Of a stretch of 22,018 nt of DNA, positions 17,521 to 22,018 are shown in pieces. The position numbers and the translations under genes are program-made. Position 1 is the stretch's first letter; each line of letters opens with the position of its first letter. Source of the DNA: Prorocentrum cordatum (lineage: Eukaryota; Sar; Dinophyceae; Prorocentrales; Prorocentraceae). The notes under the pieces are model-generated. The model was not told the DNA's origin and made no database searches. It was given only the letters and a program-made list of their open reading frames with translations. The stretch covers positions 64,001-86,018 of the forward strand of contig CAUYUJ010002763.1 of NCBI GenBank assembly GCA_963575745.1, read 5' to 3'.

Positions 17521-18280
17521 CTCTTCTCGAAGTGTTTGGCCGCCTTTGGGCTCTCTTGTGGGGGGTGGACAGACCTCCTACCCTGACACGTCGATTAAGG
17601 AATTGGCCGTTTTCGGTTCGCGAGAGAGCGTCGCGGCCGTTATTTTTGCGGGTCCAGGTCCGTCGGCTTCGATCCCAGGTCGTTTTCGCTAAAGGGAGGT
17701 TTACTAAAGGGAGGTCTGTCCACCGCCGATCTTGGGCCGTCTTGGGGCCCTCTCTCGGTATCTTTTCGCCGACCACCTCCATCCCCTTCGAGACCCCCAG
17801 CAGACTACCACTCCGGTGGGGGACGCACCCCTCGAAACGCGAAGAGCACGACTTGTAGCCCCGTCTAGGAGGGTAAATCGGCCAGTGGGGCCCAGGCCAC
17901 GCCGCTGGGGGTGGGGATCGGTTAAACGATACTCGCTCTTGGGGGCTTCTTGGAGGCTGCGTGGGCCGTCGAAGAGGCGAGAACTCGAACGCATTGCAAA
18001 ACCCGGGGGGGAGTCCACGCTTTTTGCACCTGGTGGCTCTCCTGGGGATCCTCTGGGGGCCATCTTGCGCCGTCTTGGGGCGGTAGGGGGGGTATGGCAG
18101 GAAAGCATACGCAGCACCCCGCAATGTCGGATAATCGGTGCCACCCCAAAATACTAATGCTATGCGTGCGTCGCCCCCTCCATAGCGACGCGCGCACCAA
18201 GAAATCTTGTAGCGCCTGCTGGCCGTACTGCTCGGGAAACGATCTACCACAAGATGGGTATATGATTTGTTCGGGTCGGC
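17521..18280. other. Unassigned stretch, no gene recognised
   Basis: About 760 bp without a supported gene. A minus-strand frame of 408 codons (17243-18469) crosses it, but it also runs through a family A arm, the GC tandem repeat and a family D copy, and its residues are Arg/Pro/Gly-rich, so I do not accept it. A direct duplication CTAAAGGGAGGT lies at about 17690 and 17704. GCCGTCTTGGGGC recurs at about 17736 and 18069. Confidence 0.4.
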
Positions 18281-18300
18281 CATCCTGTTCCCTCCACCTT

Positions 18301-18497
18301 CCATCCGTCCCCTTATCCCTTGTGTTAGGGGTTGCACTAAATGAGCGTGGCAGGTAAGGAAAATATACCTCAAGGGGGTACGATCGAAGACGAAGAGGGC
18401 GGGTACCGAGGGCTTGGGATATACGTGTTGAATCGCACGCGAGCAGATAGGATTGAACAGTCCTAACATGATTGTTGTCGTCGTCGTCGTCGTTGAA
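18301..18497 (+). mobile_element. SINE-like dispersed repeat, family D, copy 1
   Basis: It begins CCATCCGTCC with a pyrimidine-rich tract ending in TTAG, then GTGGCAGGTAAGG, GGGGGTACGATCGAAGA, AAGAGGGCGGG, GGGATATACGTGTTGAAT and GAACAGTCC, ending in ATTGTTGTCGTCGTCG triplets. The copy at 19047-19225 has the same blocks in the same order. A dispersed body with a simple triplet tail of varying length is the shape expected of a non-autonomous retrotransposon mobilised by a LINE; no A/B box or tRNA similarity was found. The minus strand encodes a YPKPS..AL..FD.TP pattern in both copies. Confidence 0.6.
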
Positions 18498-18640
18498 TTG
18501 TCATTTCCAAGGAGTAATCACTGTTGGCACCCTCTCTCTGGTAACACTTGTATGTTTTTAGTTCAGGTGCTTCTCCCGGGGCTCGCACCCTGTTTTCTTA
18601 CGAGGGAAAGCGAGGCGTCACCAAACTGCGTAGCTGGGAC
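18498..18640. other. Spacer, no feature seen
   Basis: Short spacer after the family D tail. AACAACAACGGCTCCCGC at its right end is the beginning of the GCGCTCTCGC-type repeat, and a matching phrase occurs at about 19605. Confidence 0.4.
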
Positions 18641-18880
18641 CCGAACTACAAACAACAACGGCTCCCGCCTGATACTTCCTGGCGATATTTCGCCAGACCG
18701 CGTTCTCGCGCGGGAAGGCCTCACCATTTACAAGGGAATCGCGCTCTCGCGTGGGACTTCCGAGCAATTTATTCAAACGCCGCGCCCTCGACGCTCAGGA
18801 ATCGCGCTCTCGCTGGGGTTTTTCCCGCGATTCACCTGGGAATCGCGCTATCGCTCGAGACCTCTTCGCGACTCATGCAG
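18641..18880. repeat. Diverged tandem repeat with GGGAATCGCGCTCTCGC
   Basis: Three clear cores, GGGAATCGCGCTCTCGCGTG (about 18734), GGAATCGCGCTCTCGCTGGG (about 18799) and GGGAATCGCGCTATCGCTCG (about 18839), and a weaker one (ACCGCGTTCTCGCGCGGGAA, about 18698), are spaced 35-65 bp. They look like decayed units of one repeat. A related GCTCCCGCT series occurs at 19600-19805, on the other side of family D copy 2. Confidence 0.6.
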
Positions 18881-19046
18881 TATTCACGCTTCAGCATCCT
18901 GCCTGCTCGACCTGGCCGCTTGGGCCCGCCTTCCGACCCGCCCGTGATGGTCTACCCGCCCGATCTGTCCGTCTGGTTTTGGCACGTGTGTTCTGCTACT
19001 AGCCCCCCTCCTGCGAATCCCGTGCTTCATCCTTGCCCCTCCCCGT
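18881..19046. other. Spacer, no feature seen
   Basis: About 165 bp, pyrimidine-rich towards the right end, leading into family D copy 2. No gene or further repeat is supported. Confidence 0.4.
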
Positions 19047-19225
19047 CCATCCGTCCTCTATTGCCTTGTCCTTGTTTTAGGGACTGCACTCATTACACGC
19101 GGCAGGTAAGGAAGACCCCCAGGGGGTAAGATCGAAGATCAAGAGGGCAGTTATTGAAGGTTTGGGATATACGTTTTGAATGTCACGACAGCAGGCAAGA
19201 GCGAGTCTTATTAAGTGATTGTTGT
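19047..19225 (+). mobile_element. SINE-like dispersed repeat, family D, copy 2
   Basis: The blocks match copy 1 in order: CCATCCGTCC, a pyrimidine tract with CTTGTTTTAG, ACGCGGCAGGTAAGG, AGGGGGTAAGATCGAAGA, AAGAGGGCAG, GGGATATACGTTTTGAAT, GAGCGAGTC, then GATTGTTGTTGTTGCTG. Similarity is about 70 % or more by eye, with a few indels. The 3' end opens directly into the long GTT/GGT array at 19217-19455. Confidence 0.6.
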
Positions 19226-19455
19226 TGTTGCTGTTGTCGTTGGTGGTGGTTGTGTGGTCGTCGTCGTCGTCGTCACTGTTGTCGTTGTTGTCGTTGTCGT
19301 TGTGGTTGTCGTTGTTGTCGTTGTTGTCGTTGTTGTTGTTGTTGTTGTGGTGGTGGTGGTGGTGGTGGTGGTTGTGGTGGTGGTGGTGGTGGTTGTTGTT
19401 GTTGTTGTTGTTGTGGCTGTTGTGGCTGTTGTGGTTGTTGATGTTGGTGGTGTTA
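19217..19455. repeat. Compound (TTG)n/(TCG)n/(GGT)n microsatellite
   Basis: TTG triplets with TCG blocks (about 19256-19275), TTGTCG hexamers, a GGT run (about 19347-19395), then TTG and TTGTGGCTG again. It forms the tail of family D copy 2. Frames read as poly-Cys, Val, Leu or Gly (plus) and poly-Asn, Thr or His (minus). Confidence 0.95.
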
Positions 19456-19856
19456 GTTGTTTTTGCAGTATCCTTATGACGAAACAACTATAATTGTTGG
19501 ACCCCCTGAATCCGCCCTGGCGCTCTCGCCTAGGCGCTAGCTGCATGTCCTCTGAAAGCGAGGCTCACGCTCAGCGTTTCGGGGGTTCGCCGAAACCGAC
19601 CCCTCAACAACAACAACGCTCCCGCTAGATTTTTCTTCTTCCTCTGCTCGGGACGGGGGCTCTTGCTCGCCGCCGAAAGCCGGCATTGCCGCCGAACGCC
19701 GGCGCTCCCGCTTGAGACCCTCGTGGCTTTACTCAGGACCTGCGCTCCCGCACCGGCGCCGCAGACGGCCTTCCGTGCAAACAGCGACGCTCCCGCTCGA
19801 TACCGCCTCCGCGTTTGGCCACGATTCCCAGAGGCCCTGGGTCGGGCGAAGAGAAT
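19456..19856. repeat. Spacer with diverged GCTCCCGCT repeats
   Basis: Between about 19605 and 19805 the phrase CGCTCCCGCT or GCGCTCCCGC appears four times (about 19614, 19702, 19743 and 19789), each followed by a variable GAGACC/GATACC-like segment. This is a diverged tandem series related to that at 18641-18880. No gene is recognised. Confidence 0.5.
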
Positions 19857-19992
19857 TATGCACATGCACCGATCCTGGCAAGGCCCGTCCTTGACCCAGG
19901 ATCGGTGCATATGCCTTCCTGGCCAAGGCAGGAGGGCGTATGCACCGATCATGGGCTCAGGATGGGTCTGGCCAGATTCGGTGCATGTGCAT
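19857..19992. repeat. Nested-palindrome dispersed repeat, family C, copy 2
   Basis: A perfect 15-bp inverted pair, ATGCACCGATCCTGG (19865-19879) and CCAGGATCGGTGCAT (19897-19911), is followed by ATGCCTTCCTGGCCAAGGC, GGAGGGCGTATGCACCGATC, GGGTCTGGCCAGATTCGGTG and CATGTGCATAG. The second half has a further inverted pair ATGCACCGA / TCGGTGCAT. Order and sequence match copy 1 at 4998-5112. The element as a whole begins and ends with ATGCACATGCACCGA-type inverted sequence. Non-coding. Confidence 0.65.
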
Positions 19993-20138
19993 AGTTCTCA
20001 TTCCTCTGCTGGGGCTTCCCCTGGTCCCTGGTGCCGATCCTCAAGAAGGCAGCATGCACCGTCGGAGGTCTGCACCGGTGCCTCCCCGGCGCGCTCCGAG
20101 AGCCCGCGGCGGCGGCCCCGTCGTCCTCGTTGTCGCTA
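19993..20138. other. Short spacer, no feature seen
   Basis: About 145 bp between family C copy 2 and the CTC tract. It is GC-rich towards the right end. ATGCACCG occurs once more at about 20053 but without the rest of family C. Confidence 0.4.
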
Positions 20139-20232
20139 TCCTCGTCCTCGTCCTCCTCCTCCTCCTCCTCATACTCCTCTTGCTTCTGCCCCCATGCCTT
20201 CCCTCCTCCTTCATCCTCCTCCTCCTCCTGCT
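20139..20232. repeat. Imperfect (CTC)n tract
   Basis: CCTCGTCCTCGTCCTCCTCC runs into CTCCTCCTC, is interrupted by TTGCTTCTGCCCCCATGCC, and continues as CCTCCTCCTCCTC to about 20232. It is a plus-strand pyrimidine tract. Confidence 0.85.
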
Positions 20233-20737
20233 CTCTCCTCTCCTTCCTTCCCCGAGGCCCAGGAGCTCTTTCGATCCAAGCCATTCCCCAAAATGCCCAG
20301 GGGCCTCCTGCAAGATACCCCGAAATACTTTAGTTCGTATGTAAAACGTTTCCCAGGGGCCCTCATGTTTCCCACAGGGGTTCTGAAACTTCTCTGAGAG
20401 GCTCTGGGGGCTCTCCAAGGGGCTACAGAGGCTGTTGAAGGGGCTCTGGGGGCTCTCCCAGAGCTTGCGGGGCCTCTCCCAGAGGTTTTGGGCCACTCGG
20501 GCGTGGTGATACGTAGAAGCAAGGCACGGGCAGGACGATTGCGAAGGTAATGTGCCATCCGGGCAGGACACGTTGAAGTGCCTCGGACGAAGTGTCATCA
20601 AGACCTCGGGCGGTTGATCTGGATAAGGGATTATCGGACCTTCCTATGCAAGAAAAGATCTCCCATGATGGGGAAGCTCTAATATCATGTTGGATGCGTG
20701 CTGCATGTGGATGGATAGAGCATTCGGCTCAACAGAC
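20233..20737. other. Unassigned stretch with GGCTCTGGGGGCTCTCC repeats
   Basis: No gene is recognised in about 500 bp. From about 20385 to 20485 GGCTCTGGGGGCTCTCC and GGGGCTCTCCCAGAG variants repeat with spacing near 25-50 bp; the style matches 3332-3505. The last 150 bp, to the start of the TTG array, are non-repetitive. They end GGCTCAACAGACTGTTGTTG, a junction faintly like that of family D, but the body is not alignable. Confidence 0.5.
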
Positions 20738-20825
20738 TGTTGTTGTTGGTGGTGTTGCTGTTGCTGCTGCTGCTGCTGTTGCTGTTGCTGTTTTTTGTTT
20801 ACTGTTATTCTTATTGTTGTCGATT

Positions 20826-20890
<65 letters not shown>

Positions 20891-20976
20891 ATTGTTGTTA
20901 TTGTTGTTGTGTTGCTGTTGCTGCTGCCGTTGTCGCTGTGTCGCTGTCGTTTTTGCTGTTGCTGTTGTTGTTGTGG

Positions 20977-21015
<39 letters not shown>

Positions 21016-21134
21016 TGTTGTTGTTGTGGTTGTGGTTGTGGTTGTTCTTGTGGTTGTGGTTGTGGTTGTGGTTGTGGTTGTGGTTGTGGTTGTGGTTGTG
21101 GTTGTGGTTGTGGTTGTAGTTGTTGTGGTTGTAG

Positions 21135-21232
<98 letters not shown>

Positions 21233-21233
21233 G
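20738..21233. repeat. (TTG)n / (TTGTGG)n microsatellite, about 500 bp
   Basis: TTG and CTG triplets mix at the left, with clean TTG blocks at about 20830-20890, 20970-21012 and 21136-21233. Between about 21022 and 21120 the unit is the hexamer GGTTGT, about 15 copies. Right of 21136 the tract is perfect TTG. The plus strand encodes poly-Cys, Val or Leu and the minus strand poly-Asn, Thr or Gln, which explains the long open frames here. Confidence 0.97.
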
Positions 21234-21310
21234 ATTGACACTTGATCTGGTCGCCCGGGACCCCCCCCAGCAACCAGCAATCAGCAACTTGCAACCAGCA
21301 ACCGACGCAC
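21234..21310. other. Short junction with CAACCAGCAA repeats
   Basis: Between the TTG array and the 63-bp satellite, CAGCAACCAGCAATCAGCAA and CAACCAGCAACC form a small degenerate repeat. ATTGACAC marks the array end. Confidence 0.55.
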
Positions 21311-21897
21311 CCCTTTCGAGATCGTGGCCCTGGCCCCACGGGGAGCTCCACCGAAGCTTCATTTCGGCCCACCCCTCTCGAGGATCGTGGCCCTGGCCCC
21401 ACAGGGAGGCTCACCGAAGCTTCATTTCGCACACCCCTCTCCAGGATCGTGGCCCTGGCCCCACGGGGAGCTCCACCGAAGCTTCAATTCGGCACACCCC
21501 TCTCGAGGATCGTGGCCCTGGCACCACAGGGGGCTCCACCGAAGCTTCAATTCGGAACACCCCTCTCGAGGATCGTGGCCCTGGCCCCACGGGGAGCTCC
21601 ACCGAAGCTTCATTTCGGCACACCTCTCTCGAGGATCGTGGCCCTCGGCGCACAGGGAGGCTCACCGAAGCTTCATTTCGGAACACCCCTCTCGAGGATC
21701 GTGGCCCTGGCCCCACAGGGAGCTCTTCCGAAGCCTCATTCCGGCACGTCCCTCTCGAGGATCGTGGCCCTGGCCCCACAGGGAGCTCCACCGAAGCTTC
21801 ATTTCGGCATACCTCTCTCGATGATTGCGGCCCTTTCCTCATAGGGAGCTCCACCGAAGCTTCATTTCGGCACACCCCTCTGGAGGAACGTGACCCT
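21311..21897. repeat. 63-bp satellite, about ten units
   Basis: GATCGTGGCCC (or variant) recurs at 21320, 21383, 21445, 21508, 21571, 21634, 21697, 21760, 21823 and 21886, a spacing of 62-63 bp. The unit reads GATCGTGGCCCTGGCCCCAC, GGGGAGCTCCACCGAAGCTT, CATTTCGGCACACCCCTCTC, GAG. The last two units are the most diverged. Since 63 bp is 21 codons, all frames without stops stay open across the array (for example SSTEASFRHTPLEDRGPGPT), so this is not evidence for a gene. Confidence 0.97.
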
Positions 21898-22018
21898 GGA
21901 TCCCTATAGGATCCTATATGATCCTATAGGATCCTATAGGAGTCCTATAGGGTCGTCTACGATTCCTATAGGGTCGTATTGGATTCCTATGCGATTCCTT
22001 TAGGATCCCTATAGGATC
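21898..22018. repeat. Palindromic CCTATAGGATC tandem array, cut by window end
   Basis: About ten irregular units of GGATCCTATA / CCTATAGGATC, later GATTCCTATAGGGTCGTA variants, fill the last 120 bp. CCTATAGG and GGATCC are each palindromic. The array follows the 63-bp satellite without a spacer and continues beyond the window. Confidence 0.9.

Noticed and set aside
17243-18469. Minus-strand open frame of 408 codons
   Set aside because: It runs through a family A arm, a GC tandem repeat and a family D copy. It is Arg/Pro/Gly-rich with no domain, and competing frames are open as well.
20592-21432. Poly-Gln/Asn/Thr or poly-Val/Leu/Cys proteins
   Set aside because: These come from the TTG/TTGTGG array and have no non-repetitive core.
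21235-21909. Repeat protein of about 220 residues with a 21-residue unit
   Set aside because: The unit length follows from the 63-bp satellite. All three plus frames and minus frames are open across it, with no sign of selection on one frame.

Overview
This window looks like intergenic, repeat-dominated nuclear DNA of a large eukaryotic genome, most likely a dinoflagellate (a free-living, Prorocentrum-like genome would fit; inference only). The reasons are moderately GC-rich DNA, no operon structure, hundreds of bases of perfect trinucleotide repeats, many short inverted-repeat elements, and one decayed non-LTR retrotransposon whose endonuclease, reverse transcriptase and post-RT blocks resemble the LINEs I associate with dinoflagellate genomes. 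No intact host protein gene, tRNA, rRNA or spliced-leader sequence was recognised. Nearly all long open frames are by-products of triplet microsatellites and of tandem repeats whose unit is a multiple of three (63 and 102 bp) or lacks stops.

Layout. 1-308: AGG/ATG microsatellite. 525-3819: three short foldback (MITE-like) elements sharing one terminal inverted repeat (family A: 525-748, 1530-1690, 3652-3819), two copies of a second palindromic family rich in CGATGCATCG (family B: 1297-1526, 2593-2831), a strong hairpin (2842-2991), and a perfect ACG array of about 102 units (3025-3331). 4189-4334: AGG array. 4409-4627, minus strand: a Cys-rich coding remnant. 4998-5112: first copy of nested-palindrome family C.

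5564-9258: a LINE ORF2 pseudogene on the plus strand, with an N-terminal EEP endonuclease, linker, reverse transcriptase, conserved post-RT region and a possible degenerate zinc-finger tail. It is broken by three in-frame stops and at least six frame changes, and motif C reads YVDG. 9260-10260: GC-rich, possibly a LINE ORF1-like remnant. 10261-11504: a recent 622-bp head-to-tail duplication (about 98.6 % identical). 11525-12031: CTC, GTC and ATC runs.

12070-14240: G-rich minisatellite (GTGGGACA/GTGGGGACA) about 1.5 kb long, flanked by two GGTTCGAACC-containing tandem arrays in opposite orientation. 14263-14764: ATC/GTC array. 15143-17359: a family A left arm and a right arm separated by 2.2 kb that holds an 11-bp TTTAGCTT-type array and a 102-bp satellite of 12 copies. 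18301-19225: two copies of a SINE-like family (D) that both run into TTG/TCG triplets. 19857-19992: second copy of family C. 20738-21233: TTG/TTGTGG array. 21311-21897: 63-bp satellite, ten copies. 21898-22018: palindromic CCTATAGGATC array running off the end.

No set of genes works together here. The one recognisable protein machinery (LINE endonuclease plus reverse transcriptase) is dead, but such elements could have mobilised non-autonomous sequences such as family D. The most useful new material is the set of uncharacterised short inverted-repeat families (A, B, C, D) and their association with microsatellites.
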